Origin: an uncultured Bacteroidales bacterium
GTDB lineage: Bacteria; Bacteroidota; Bacteroidia; Bacteroidales; P3
Direction of reading: 5' to 3'
Length of the DNA stretch: 64,000 nucleotides
Assembly (NCBI GenBank): GCA_937886715.1
Contig: CAKZZD010000002.1
Coordinates: forward strand, 1 to 64,000
A model generated the notes under the pieces. That model was not told the DNA's origin. It was given only the letters and a program-made list of their open reading frames with translations, and searched no databases. The position numbers were made by a program, and so were the translations under genes. This document shows, in pieces, positions 45,510 through 55,398 of this stretch. Position 1 is the first letter of the stretch; each line of letters opens with the position of its first letter.

Positions 45510-45564
45510 GTCTGTTGTACGACTGTTGTACGAAAAATGTTCGTACAACAGTCGTACAACAGAC
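45510..45564. repeat. 25-bp perfect inverted repeat built from TGTTGTACGA units
   Basis: Each 25-nt arm contains two copies of TGTTGTACGA, and the arms are separated by 5 nt. Two related copies with GGCC in place of TACG (CTGTTGGCCGT) lie just left (45492-45509). It sits in the gap between dnaE and the unknown protein gene, and no U-tract follows on either strand, so a simple terminator is unlikely. The remainder of the gap (45390-45677) is gene-free. Confidence 0.8.
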
Positions 45565-45677
45565 GTACATCAGCCGTGGAGATCAGGTGGCGGGTGTGTG
45601 GCCGGCGTGCCCGGAAGGCGGCGGGGCGTCGTCGGGGAGCCGGGAGGGCTATGGTTTGGGGAAAAGGATGGGCCCGG

Positions 45678-46370
45678 TCACTGGCTGCGGGCTTCTTTCA
45701 GGGCTGCCTTCTGCAGCGCTTCCAGCTTCTTCCTGAACGCTGCCGCGTCGTCGCCGAGGGTGTAGGTGCACCGCTCGTGGCGGTATTCGCTCAGCGAGGC
45801 CTCTTCCCCAAGGGCCACCACCAGGGGCACGTCGATGCTGATGCCGTCGTCGGTGTAGGTGATGTCGTCGAGGGTGAGCACCCCTTCGTAGAGCAGCTGC
45901 AAGGTGTTGTCGTCGGTGTTGAAGAGGGTCACCTCCATGCCGCTGTCGTCGAAGCCTGTCACGATGAAGAAGGCGTTGCCCACGCGCTGTGCGCCGTGCC
46001 AGTAGTAGCCGCCCAGATGCACGTCGGCGGTGCCCACGTCGGTCTGTCCGGTGGTGAGGTCGTAGATGTAGAGGCGGTTGTCGAGGGCATTCTCGTCGTT
46101 GGGCACGATGTAGTAGGCGCGGTTCATCGCTTCGTCGCTCCGGCTGCCTACGGGCCACCAGTCTTCCGGCAGCATGTCCAGATAGTCGTCGGCGGTCGTC
46201 TGCGTGGCCTCGGCCGTCAGGGCCAGGCTGTCGCCGATGGGCGTCGGCGTGTTGTCGTTGCGCGACATCAGCCATGCCACCGCCAGCAGCCCGGCCACCC
46301 CGAGGACAATCAGGATCCACTCTGGAGCGGAGTTGGAGGGGCTCTTCTTGTTTTCGTCAGGAGTGTTCAC
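45678..46370 (-). CDS. Unknown single-TM protein
   Basis: A 230-aa protein. A short cytoplasmic tail and one TM (about 18-36, EWILIVLGVAGLLAVAWLM) precede an extracytoplasmic beta-rich domain with repeated short strand motifs (LYIYDLTTGQTDVG, VTLFNTDDNTLQLLY) reminiscent of WD/beta-propeller fragments. It ends in a charged helix. No family was recognised. It follows ettA by 7 nt and is probably cotranscribed. Confidence 0.7.
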   Translation of the reverse strand: MNTPDENKKSPSNSAPEWILIVLGVAGLLAVAWLMSRNDNTPTPIGDSLALTAEATQTTADDYLDMLPEDWWPVGSRSDEAMNRAYYIVPNDENALDNRLYIYDLTTGQTDVGTADVHLGGYYWHGAQRVGNAFFIVTGFDDSGMEVTLFNTDDNTLQLLYEGVLTLDDITYTDDGISIDVPLVVALGEEASLSEYRHERCTYTLGDDAAAFRKKLEALQKAALKEARSQ

Positions 46371-46377
46371 CTTTTTG

Positions 46378-48048
<1,671 letters not shown>

Positions 48049-48119
48049 GGGGTGTATATTTTTTATGTATAACGCGCCTGAGGATAGATTATTGTGTCAG
48101 AGGCAGGAGGGAGGCAGGA

Positions 48120-50732
48120 TCAGCCTTCGGAGATGCGTCCGTCGGCACCGCGATGGTAGTGGGTGAAGTGCTCTTCCACTTTCTGGAGGAAGGGGCTGAG
48201 GCTATGCACGGAGGTGCCCACACGGTTGTCGCAGGTGACGCAGAGGCGTCGGCGGGAGCGCGACAGGGCGACGAACAGCTTGCGGGCGTCCTCCTGGATG
48301 TCTTTCTCGGTCCAGCTCCGGCTGGCAGGATAGTTGCCGTCTATGGCCCGGTAGACGATCACGGTGTCGAACTCCAAGCCTTTGGCTTTGTGCACAGTCG
48401 AGATGATGAAGTGCTCTTTCAGGCTGTTGCCGCAGAGGTCGGCTTCCTTGAGTGTGCACATGGCACCGGTGTAGCGCTCCAGCTGTCGGCCGAGGGTGGG
48501 GTAGAGGTCGTTGCGGATCAGGTCGGCATCGAGGAAGTGTATCAGGTGGCTCCATTTCTCGATGGCGTCGATGCGCTTGTCGGCAAGCAGCTGCCGGTAG
48601 GCATATTCCAGCTCTTCGATGATGCTGCCGGCTTCACGGCGCAGGGTGTCCGTCCCATGCTGGTGGATGTCGCGGTAGCGCTCGGTGAATTTGTCGAGGA
48701 TCTTGCGGTGTTCGTCGATGAAGAGGCTCTGCCGGGTGACGATCTGCATGCCGATGCGGTGGCAGTATTGCAGGAGGGAGAGGGTGGCCATGATGTCGTC
48801 GTCGGCACGGTGGCTGTTGACGCCTTCCAGATGGAGCGACTCGATGAGGTTGACCAGCTTGTAGTGTCGCAGGCGCGGCCGTACCAGGCGGATGTATTTC
48901 AGGGTGTCGAAATGGCGCGGACATAGGGCGGCGAGGTCTAGGTCGGGACATTCGCGCTGCAGGTTGTGCTGCAGGATCCGGTAGTCGTAGCCCACGTTGT
49001 GGCCTACAAGGGCGCGGCCGCCGCAGTATTCGATGAAGCGGCGCAGACCTTCGGCACGCGGGTGGCGTGGGCCTTGGCGATAGACTTCGATCATCGGATT
49101 GGGATGGCCGCCGACGGTGGGTGGCAGCTCCCTGTCGGTTTCAAGGATGATGTTGAACGGGCGCCCCACCTGTCGTCCCTGTCGCACGCGGATGGCGGCA
49201 ATCTGGATGATGTCGTCGGTGGTGGGGTCGAGGCCGGTGGTCTCGGTGTCGAAGATCACAATCTCCTCGTCGTCGTAGAGGTGCACCATCTGTTGCACAT
49301 ACGACGAGTCGGGCCACTCGAGGAAGTCGGTGGGCAGCAGGGCCATGCTCCTCACCTCGCGCATGAACGAGCGGGCCTCGGTGTAGGTGGGCAGCACCTT
49401 CAGCGACCAGAAGATACGGGCCCAGGCAATGAATACGCTCTCGTCGTTGAGCACGCACAGGTGAGCCAGCAGCATGCGTACGGCGGGCAGCGAGAAAAGG
49501 TCGGTGCCGCTGATTTTGAAATGCTCAATGCCTAGCGCCGTCATGGTGTCGCTCACTTCGTCGGCTTCATGGTTGGTGCTGACAAGGATGGCTACACGGC
49601 CTTCGGGGTCGGTTTGTCCGTAGCGCTGTGCAAAACGGGCGGTGTAGTAGGCTTGCAGACGGCCGTCGTCGACGTTGAGCAGGCAGAGGTCCTGCTTCTC
49701 TTTGGCGGTGGTGCTGTCGGTGGTGGGCAACAGGTCGCGGCTGATGTGGAGGTTGCGGACGGCATAGTCGTTCTGCAGGTCGAGCAGGTAGCGCGGCGAG
49801 CGGTAGTTGCAGTACAGGTGGTGGATATGTCCGCGGCAGCGCTGTTTGATCTGCTCCAGTGTCTCGAGTTTGGCGCCGATGAAGGAGAAAATGGCCTGCT
49901 GGTCGTCGCCGAGATAGACGATGGTGGCGTCGTCGGTGGCCAGCAGGTCGACGATGGCAAACTGCAGTGCGTTGAGGTCTTGTACCTCATCAATCTCGAT
50001 CCATTGGTAGCGGCCATGTTCGCGGTTCGCCTTCAGGTGCTCATAGGCCAGCACCAGAAGGTCGTCGTAGTCGAGCAGGTCGTTCTCTTCTTTGTATTGT
50101 TCGTAGGCGCGCGCCAGGCGCATGGAATGCACGACAGGTATCTCGTGCATCACCGAATAGCGCGCCGACAGCTCGTCGACATGGGTGTAGATGTAGGCCA
50201 GCGAGGTGTTGGTCCGCGGCATGCCGAGCACGTCGCAAAGACGGATGGTGGCGCTGGTGTGCAGAAGCTCGTTGTGCAGGATCAGCGCGTCGTCGGTGCC
50301 CAGGGCGGCTTGCCGCAGCGCATGCTGGAAGCGCATCAGCTCGGTGGAACGGCTTTTGACCTGCAATTTGATGCAGAGCTCTTCCTGCACGATATTGTCG
50401 ACGTCGCCTTCGTCGATGATGGCGCTGTTGTGGTTGACGACACCTTCGGTGAAGAGCACCTGCGAGCAGAAGCGGTGGATGTTGCCCACAAAGAGTTCGT
50501 CGGGCACGGGGTTGCCGGTGCGGTCGGCGATGCGTTGTGCCATACCCTTGGCAGCACGGTTGGTGAAGGTGAGGCAGAGCATGTCTCGATATTCCACACC
50601 GCTGGCATGGGCATGCACCACGCGTTCGGTCAGGATGTCGGTTTTGCCGCATCCCGGCGGTGCCAGCACCAGATGCCGTCCGCCGCGGATGGCGATGGCC
50701 TCCTGCTGCCACGGGTCGAAGGTTCGTTCCAT
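48120..50732 (-). CDS. UvrD-family helicase with inserted DEDDh exonuclease
   Basis: An 870-aa protein. SF1 helicase motifs are Walker A APPGCGKTD (24-32), motif II EIDEVQDL (246-253), GDDQQAIFSF (275-284), motif V HKAKGLEFDT (781-790) and motif VI ALSRSRRRL (822-830). Between helicase halves, residues about 490-665 form a DnaQ-like 3'-5' exonuclease with D495/E497 in FDTETTGLD, GHNVGYD (577-583) and H641/D645 in HRADDD. The intact active sites suggest unwinding coupled to 3' trimming in DNA repair. The start at 50732 was chosen because earlier codons lie in the upstream gene. Confidence 0.88.
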   Translation of the reverse strand: MERTFDPWQQEAIAIRGGRHLVLAPPGCGKTDILTERVVHAHASGVEYRDMLCLTFTNRAAKGMAQRIADRTGNPVPDELFVGNIHRFCSQVLFTEGVVNHNSAIIDEGDVDNIVQEELCIKLQVKSRSTELMRFQHALRQAALGTDDALILHNELLHTSATIRLCDVLGMPRTNTSLAYIYTHVDELSARYSVMHEIPVVHSMRLARAYEQYKEENDLLDYDDLLVLAYEHLKANREHGRYQWIEIDEVQDLNALQFAIVDLLATDDATIVYLGDDQQAIFSFIGAKLETLEQIKQRCRGHIHHLYCNYRSPRYLLDLQNDYAVRNLHISRDLLPTTDSTTAKEKQDLCLLNVDDGRLQAYYTARFAQRYGQTDPEGRVAILVSTNHEADEVSDTMTALGIEHFKISGTDLFSLPAVRMLLAHLCVLNDESVFIAWARIFWSLKVLPTYTEARSFMREVRSMALLPTDFLEWPDSSYVQQMVHLYDDEEIVIFDTETTGLDPTTDDIIQIAAIRVRQGRQVGRPFNIILETDRELPPTVGGHPNPMIEVYRQGPRHPRAEGLRRFIEYCGGRALVGHNVGYDYRILQHNLQRECPDLDLAALCPRHFDTLKYIRLVRPRLRHYKLVNLIESLHLEGVNSHRADDDIMATLSLLQYCHRIGMQIVTRQSLFIDEHRKILDKFTERYRDIHQHGTDTLRREAGSIIEELEYAYRQLLADKRIDAIEKWSHLIHFLDADLIRNDLYPTLGRQLERYTGAMCTLKEADLCGNSLKEHFIISTVHKAKGLEFDTVIVYRAIDGNYPASRSWTEKDIQEDARKLFVALSRSRRRLCVTCDNRVGTSVHSLSPFLQKVEEHFTHYHRGADGRISEG

Positions 50733-50739
50733 AAAAAAT

Positions 50740-51867
50740 CTATAATCGTTTAAGCCACAGGTCCAAGAAACGGTCGTATATGATGTATCCTTCGGTCTGG
50801 CGGTAGACAAGTTCTTTGTCGAGGAGGATGTCGAGCGCTGTTTTTATGCTGCTGGCACTGGACAGGTGGTGTCTTTTCAGGAAGTCTTTCCCGGTGGGTT
50901 CTTCCACGAGTCCGTCTTTGGCAATGGCTTTGAGCACCGCAAACTGGTTGTTGGTCAGGAATTGCGTCAGACTTTCGTACTGAGGAGACTTGGATTCTGC
51001 CACGGAGAGGATGGCGTTGTTCAGTTGTTCGATACTGTTGATCGTCTTGTAGTTTTCGTACAGACGGTTCAGTACCGATTGGATATACCATGTGTATCCG
51101 TTGAAAGTGGTGTAGAGGGAGTGGAACGCCCCGTTGTCCAGATGGCCGCCTTTTTTTTCGAAGAACGCGTTGGCAAATTTGTAGTATTCGGTCTCGTCTA
51201 TGGGCTTGAGATTCATGAGATCGGTACTTTGATAGAATGGCCTTTTGGGCGAGATGAACATCTCCGACATCAGGTGCTGTTTGCTGCCGGAGAAGACAAA
51301 GTGCACATTGTTCAAAAACTGTATGTGCGACCGCAGAAGGGCTTCGGTACCGGTTTCTGGATAGGAGGCAATCTGCTGGAATTCGTCGATGGCAACAAAG
51401 ACTTCTTTCCCTAGATGATTCAGTTGGTTGAATATCTTTCCCAGGGACACTTCCGATTGCGATGAGTCGATGTTGACGGTTACGTTTGGCAGACCCGTCA
51501 TGCTGTCCAGACCAACCATAGGCCGCAAAGCCGCCATGAGGTCCAGAACCTTTTTCCCGAATGCTTTGCCTTTCGACATGGCCGTGTTCAGCACGGCAGA
51601 GCCGAGCATGCTTGCCAGTTCCTGCTGTTTCTTGGTGGGAAAGATGTCGATATATAGGCAGAGGGCATCTTTGTTTTCTGATTGAATGTACTGAAAAGTA
51701 TGCCAAATCAAGCCTGTTTTTCCTAATCTTCTAGGGGAAATCAGGGTGATATTTCGCCCATTGTAGAGCGCGGAGACCATCGAACGGGTTTCTTCTTTGC
51801 GGTCGCAGAAATATTCTGGACCATTGTAACCCTGATAGATAAATGGGTTTATGTTTTTTTTGTTCAT
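50740..51867 (-). CDS. AAA-family ATPase, archaeal-ATPase-like
   Basis: A 375-aa ATPase. The P-loop is LISPRRLGKTGL (about 44-55), Walker B is VFVAIDEFQQI and sensor-like FVFSGSKQHLM follows. The C-terminal winged-helix region (AVLKAIAKDGLVEEPTGKDF) ends in the family-typical YDRFLDLWLKRL. Members are common in Bacteroidales and functionally uncharacterised, often paired with DUF4143-type nuclease-like domains. A tandem palindromic operator lies between its promoter and start. It ends 7 nt before the helicase gene. Confidence 0.8.
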   Translation of the reverse strand: MNKKNINPFIYQGYNGPEYFCDRKEETRSMVSALYNGRNITLISPRRLGKTGLIWHTFQYIQSENKDALCLYIDIFPTKKQQELASMLGSAVLNTAMSKGKAFGKKVLDLMAALRPMVGLDSMTGLPNVTVNIDSSQSEVSLGKIFNQLNHLGKEVFVAIDEFQQIASYPETGTEALLRSHIQFLNNVHFVFSGSKQHLMSEMFISPKRPFYQSTDLMNLKPIDETEYYKFANAFFEKKGGHLDNGAFHSLYTTFNGYTWYIQSVLNRLYENYKTINSIEQLNNAILSVAESKSPQYESLTQFLTNNQFAVLKAIAKDGLVEEPTGKDFLKRHHLSSASSIKTALDILLDKELVYRQTEGYIIYDRFLDLWLKRL

Positions 51868-51898
51868 ATTTTTGTCTGTTTTAGGCGGTTATATTATA

Positions 51899-51930
51899 TT
51901 ACGTAAATTCCGTTACGTAAATTCCGTAAT
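51899..51930 (-). promoter_or_regulatory. Tandem 14-bp operator TTACGTAAATTCCG
   Basis: Two exact copies of TTACGTAAATTCCG (start 51899 and 51913) are followed by a partial third (TAATG). Each contains the palindrome TTACGTAA. They lie just downstream of the -7 box of the AAA ATPase gene, the classical position for a repressor site. Confidence 0.6.
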
Positions 51931-51931
51931 G

Positions 51932-51939
51932 CAAAGGTA
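51932..51939 (-). promoter_or_regulatory. AAA ATPase gene -7 box
   Basis: TACCTTTG on the minus strand, 64 nt before the ATG and adjacent to the operator repeats. Confidence 0.6.
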
Positions 51940-51971
51940 CGACTTTTTTTGAAAACGGAGGTCGTGGATGC

Positions 51972-52012
51972 AAAAAAAGCTGCGGCAGGCGCTTTTGCGC
52001 CTGGCCGCAGCT
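51972..52012 (-). terminator. Terminator of the 12-gene operon
   Basis: A stem of about 15 bp (AGCTGCGGC-AGGCGC against GCGCCTG-CCGCAGCT, with one bulge) has a 4-nt loop and is followed on the minus strand by seven T. It begins 22 nt after the last gene. Confidence 0.9.
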
Positions 52013-52034
52013 ATGTATAATCGAAGAAAGTTTT

Positions 52035-52718
52035 TTACTCGGAGAGGAGTGTACTGTCAGTTGAAGTTGGCAAAGAATTGGCCGTTTCGGTGACAACGGC
52101 TTCGGTTGCGGCAGGGTCTGCTGAAGGCTTGCTGACGGTGAGAAGCACAGTGTTGAATCCGAAGGTTTGGAAGAGCGTTTCGAGACGTTTCAGACCGCTT
52201 TCCTCGGCTTTCTGTAGGATGCCGAATTCGAGGGCATTTTTTTCCAACATCTTACGGCCTTTCACCTTGACTTGTTTAAGGCTCTCGTCGGTCCAATTCC
52301 CATCCCTATACTCTATCTCATAGTCCGAAGGATTGGTGATGATGTCAAACACCTCGACAGGAGGCAGGGTTAGTTTCAGAGTATCGCCATCGACAACGAT
52401 GTCGCCTTCCTTAAGTTTGCCCAAGTCAAAACCGGCACGGACTCGTCCTTTGGCAATCAAAATGACCTCATTCGTCCTTTTACCGATGACACCGGCAACC
52501 TTTTTAGTGCCTCTCAAGGCCATCTCTTCGTAGTAGGTAGAACTGGTGAATTCGCCAATCTTCTTCACCTCTTCCACCACGTTGGCAGTCTTTTCGATGG
52601 TGAGAGGATTGCGTTTGAGGAAGTCCAAGACATTGGTATACTTATATGCAGCATACAATCCCGCTGCAACGACGGCCAACACCAAAACTAGTGTGATAAT
52701 TAATTTGGTCTTTTTCAT
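52035..52718 (-). CDS. DUF4230 protein, TM-anchored
   Basis: A 227-aa protein with one N-terminal TM (about 5-24) and a DUF4230 domain (VEEVKKIGEFTSSTYYEEMA, GRVRAGFDLGKLKEGDIVVDGDTLKLTLPPVEVFD). The Ser/Thr-rich tail is low complexity. DUF4230 has no established function. This is the last of twelve co-directional genes and lies 3 nt after a lipoprotein paralogue, so the two may act as a pair on different membranes. Confidence 0.85.
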   Translation of the reverse strand: MKKTKLIITLVLVLAVVAAGLYAAYKYTNVLDFLKRNPLTIEKTANVVEEVKKIGEFTSSTYYEEMALRGTKKVAGVIGKRTNEVILIAKGRVRAGFDLGKLKEGDIVVDGDTLKLTLPPVEVFDIITNPSDYEIEYRDGNWTDESLKQVKVKGRKMLEKNALEFGILQKAEESGLKRLETLFQTFGFNTVLLTVSKPSADPAATEAVVTETANSLPTSTDSTLLSE

Positions 52719-52721
52719 TGA

Positions 52722-53279
52722 CTATTCCTCCCCGAATTTAATGTTGATGACTTGGAAACCCATCTGCGACAGAAGCGCGGTGAAGACCTCTTTGGTGTTC
52801 TGCTCGGCATCTTCAAGAATGCCCAAGTTGGGCACGTCCTCACGGATATCCTTTTCGCCAAGCCGCATAATATAGTTCCTCTCTTCGGGAGAGAAGCGGC
52901 TACGGAAAAATCCGTAGTTCTCAAACACCGTGGTGGTCTCCTCTGCGGGCATGTTAAACGAGAGGAGTTCGGCGTGCGGCAGACGCACGGTAACACTCTT
53001 GCCGTCGACTTGAACCTGATCAGCGGTGAAGTTGTCAAGCTTCACACCAGCTTTGAGATAGGCCGTGCTTCGGAAAAGAATTTTGCGGTCACCTATGGCA
53101 AACGTCTGCTTATCATCGCACTTGACAATTTTCTTTACGGTGTACTCCACTGTACCCAGCTCTGCTGTCGATGCCATGTTTTGCACTCGTCCAATGACGT
53201 CTTGCTCTGGATTGCTTTTGCAGCCCACCAGCATCAGTATCGCCACCGTCAAACAGGGAAAGCTCAATCTTATTTTCAT
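52722..53279 (-). CDS. DUF4230 lipoprotein
   Basis: A 185-aa protein with lipobox LMLVGC (about 15-20). The mature domain resembles DUF4230 (AELGTVEYTVKKIVKCDD, AYLKAGVKLDNFTADQVQVD, LPHAELLSFNMP). It is paralogous in layout to the TM-anchored protein encoded 3 nt downstream. Function is unknown. Confidence 0.8.
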   Translation of the reverse strand: MKIRLSFPCLTVAILMLVGCKSNPEQDVIGRVQNMASTAELGTVEYTVKKIVKCDDKQTFAIGDRKILFRSTAYLKAGVKLDNFTADQVQVDGKSVTVRLPHAELLSFNMPAEETTTVFENYGFFRSRFSPEERNYIMRLGEKDIREDVPNLGILEDAEQNTKEVFTALLSQMGFQVINIKFGEE

Positions 53280-53301
53280 GTCATTAATGAATTAGAACCA
53301 A

Positions 53302-53847
53302 TTAATTGACTTCTGTTTGTGCACCAGCGGCATTTTTTTCGGCAATGACCCTTTCGACAATGTCGATGACACGGTCGTCGAGCTTCGACTGCTTTATGAC
53401 GCCCCAAATGGCGGGAACAGCAACCGGCCACGCTACCAGCAACGCGGCGGCAGTAGGAATGGCATATTGTCCGAATAGGCCAATACCCGCCTTCACCTCT
53501 ATCTTGCCTTCAACGTCGGTCATCGTCACCTTGAGGGCCGACTGCAGTCCGACCACTTTCTTGAACAAGTTGCCGTTGGTTAACGAAATGTCGTGAATTC
53601 GGCCTTCTATAAGACTGCATTGGGTCTCAAAGCCGTCGTTGCGGAAATCTTCAACGATAGCTTCCTCAATCTGGGGAATCCATGCGGGATCCGCTTCAAA
53701 CACCCGTTTCGAGGTCAAGGGGTTGACATCGTCAATCTTTTCCGACAGATTGGCGTCTTTCACCTTTTGAACCACTTCAGAGTCTTTCACTTTCTGAATC
53801 AGCTCGGCCCCTTTTTCTTTGAGGTCGTCAAAATCAAATGATGGCAT
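53302..53847 (-). CDS. Unknown protein with central hydrophobic segment
   Basis: A 181-aa protein. The N-terminus has amphipathic, charged repeats (LIQKVKDSEVVQKVKDANL), a mixed alpha/beta centre follows (WIPQIEEAIVEDFRNDGFE), and one or two hydrophobic helices lie at about 127-150 (YAIPTAAALLVAWPVAVPAIWG). It has no signal peptide and was not recognised. The amphipathic start echoes the 11-residue-repeat protein of the same operon. Confidence 0.7.
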   Translation of the reverse strand: MPSFDFDDLKEKGAELIQKVKDSEVVQKVKDANLSEKIDDVNPLTSKRVFEADPAWIPQIEEAIVEDFRNDGFETQCSLIEGRIHDISLTNGNLFKKVVGLQSALKVTMTDVEGKIEVKAGIGLFGQYAIPTAAALLVAWPVAVPAIWGVIKQSKLDDRVIDIVERVIAEKNAAGAQTEVN

Positions 53848-53921
53848 AATTGTAAATAATTGATGGTTAATAATGTATAAAGGTCAGATTTGAGAAATAT
53901 TCAAACTTTTTCTAACGGGCA

Positions 53922-55346
53922 TTACCAGCTTCCTTTTGCAGAGCCGCCGCCGTTGTTGGATCCACCTCCGAGTTTGGGCTTGCCGCCATTATTCCCGCCA
54001 AGTTTGGGTTTGCTGCTTGCGTTGCCTCCCAACTTGGGCTTGGCAGCCGCCGATTTGCCCAATGTGGGTTTTTGCTGATCGTCGTCATCGTCATCTTCTT
54101 TTTTCTTTTCAATAATCTTTTCGACGACCTTTGTGCCAACCACACCGGCAGCCACTCCAGCTGCGGCACCAAGCCAAGCATTGCTCTTCTTGCCAACAAG
54201 ATTCGAGAGCAGCTCTGTACCCATACCCGACATGTCTCCCATCATATTGGGATTTTGGGCATAAGGATTCCCATTGGGATACATGTTACCGTTCATCATA
54301 TTGGGATTCTGGGCATAAGGATTGCTGTTGGGATACATGTTGCCGTTCATCATATTGGGATTCTGGGCATAAGGATTCCCATTGGGATACATGTTACCGT
54401 TCATCATATTGGGATCCTGGGCATAAGGATTGCCGTTGGGATACATGACGTTGGCTCCTTCTTGAGCATCATCCATCATGTCGTTGACACCCATCATATT
54501 GGGGGCCTGACCATATTGAGACCTATTGGCATTCATCTCAGGCTCTCCTCCCATCAGTCCACTCGCCATGTTGGGCCATTGCGGATTGGGTGTCGGATGG
54601 ACATACGTTTCATGCGATTCGCTCACACGGGGGCGCTGTCCGGCATCTGATGGCCCGACAGGGGACTGGGCTTCATTGTTATCATGATGGCTGTTTTTCT
54701 TATTCTTTGAAACGAAAAAGAAAATCACAAGGACTAAAAGAGCCACCAATATGTACACCCATACCGGAAAGCCAAGGGAACTTTCGGTGTCAGATATGTC
54801 TGAGGCAGGAGCTGCAGCCGCATTACTGGATGCGTCTGCATCTGACATATTGTTCATGTACTCAAGCACAGCAACGATGCCGCCATAATAATCGTTCTCC
54901 TTGAAATGAGGTATCATCTCCTGGTTGACGATCCTGGAGCAGACATCGCTGGAGAACACATCTTCCAGGTCTGGGCTGGACTTCAACATCACTTCGCCGC
55001 TTTCGTTAGCCGACTTCGGCTTGACCAGGATAAGCATGCCGTTTTCATCGGTCACACCCCACGACGAGCCAACCCGAGCAGCATAATCGTCGATTGTATA
55101 GCGGCCAAAGGTGGGTACAATACACACCGCTATCTCTGTGGAATAGTAGTCGCACATGCTCTTCACATCGCTGCGCAACTGATTCAGTTGGTCCCTTGTC
55201 AACAAATTGGCATAGTCGTTGACGTAGGAGTCGATGCGCTGCGGTATATTCTGTGCAAATGCACTCATCGCTGTAAAGAGAAATACCGCCAGCAGCGATA
55301 ATAATCTAATCTTTAGAAGGGGGTGGGTAATTTTAACTCTTTTCAT
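53922..55346 (-). CDS. TPM-domain (YgcG-like) membrane protein with repeat tail
   Basis: A 474-aa protein. A signal peptide (about 1-32) precedes a TPM domain (about 35-175; DYANLLTRDQLNQLRSDVKS, VGSSWGVTDENGMLILV) and a TM at about 194-212. The long cytoplasmic tail contains four 18-residue MYPNGNPYAQNPNMMNGN repeats, a glycine-rich hydrophobic helix (AWLGAAAGVAAGVVGTKVVE), an Asp/Lys stretch and a PKLGG-repeat terminus. TPM domains in plants and bacteria have been linked to phosphatase-like or membrane-complex assembly roles. The tail could mediate self-association. Confidence 0.8.
   Translation of the reverse strand: MKRVKITHPLLKIRLLSLLAVFLFTAMSAFAQNIPQRIDSYVNDYANLLTRDQLNQLRSDVKSMCDYYSTEIAVCIVPTFGRYTIDDYAARVGSSWGVTDENGMLILVKPKSANESGEVMLKSSPDLEDVFSSDVCSRIVNQEMIPHFKENDYYGGIVAVLEYMNNMSDADASSNAAAAPASDISDTESSLGFPVWVYILVALLVLVIFFFVSKNKKNSHHDNNEAQSPVGPSDAGQRPRVSESHETYVHPTPNPQWPNMASGLMGGEPEMNANRSQYGQAPNMMGVNDMMDDAQEGANVMYPNGNPYAQDPNMMNGNMYPNGNPYAQNPNMMNGNMYPNSNPYAQNPNMMNGNMYPNGNPYAQNPNMMGDMSGMGTELLSNLVGKKSNAWLGAAAGVAAGVVGTKVVEKIIEKKKEDDDDDDQQKPTLGKSAAAKPKLGGNASSKPKLGGNNGGKPKLGGGSNNGGGSAKGSW
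54238..54450 (-). repeat. Four 54-bp coding repeats
   Basis: Near-identical 54-bp units in the TPM-protein gene encode the 18-residue Met/Asn/Pro repeat. Copies differ by a few silent or conservative changes and stay in frame, so unit number could vary between strains. Confidence 0.85.
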
Positions 55347-55398
55347 TTGTTATATTATTTTGATTAGACAAAAATTTTATCACAAATCAAACAATACG

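Noticed and set aside
45510..45564. Intrinsic terminator for the gene ending at 45678
   Set aside because: The stem is perfect but no T tract follows on either strand.
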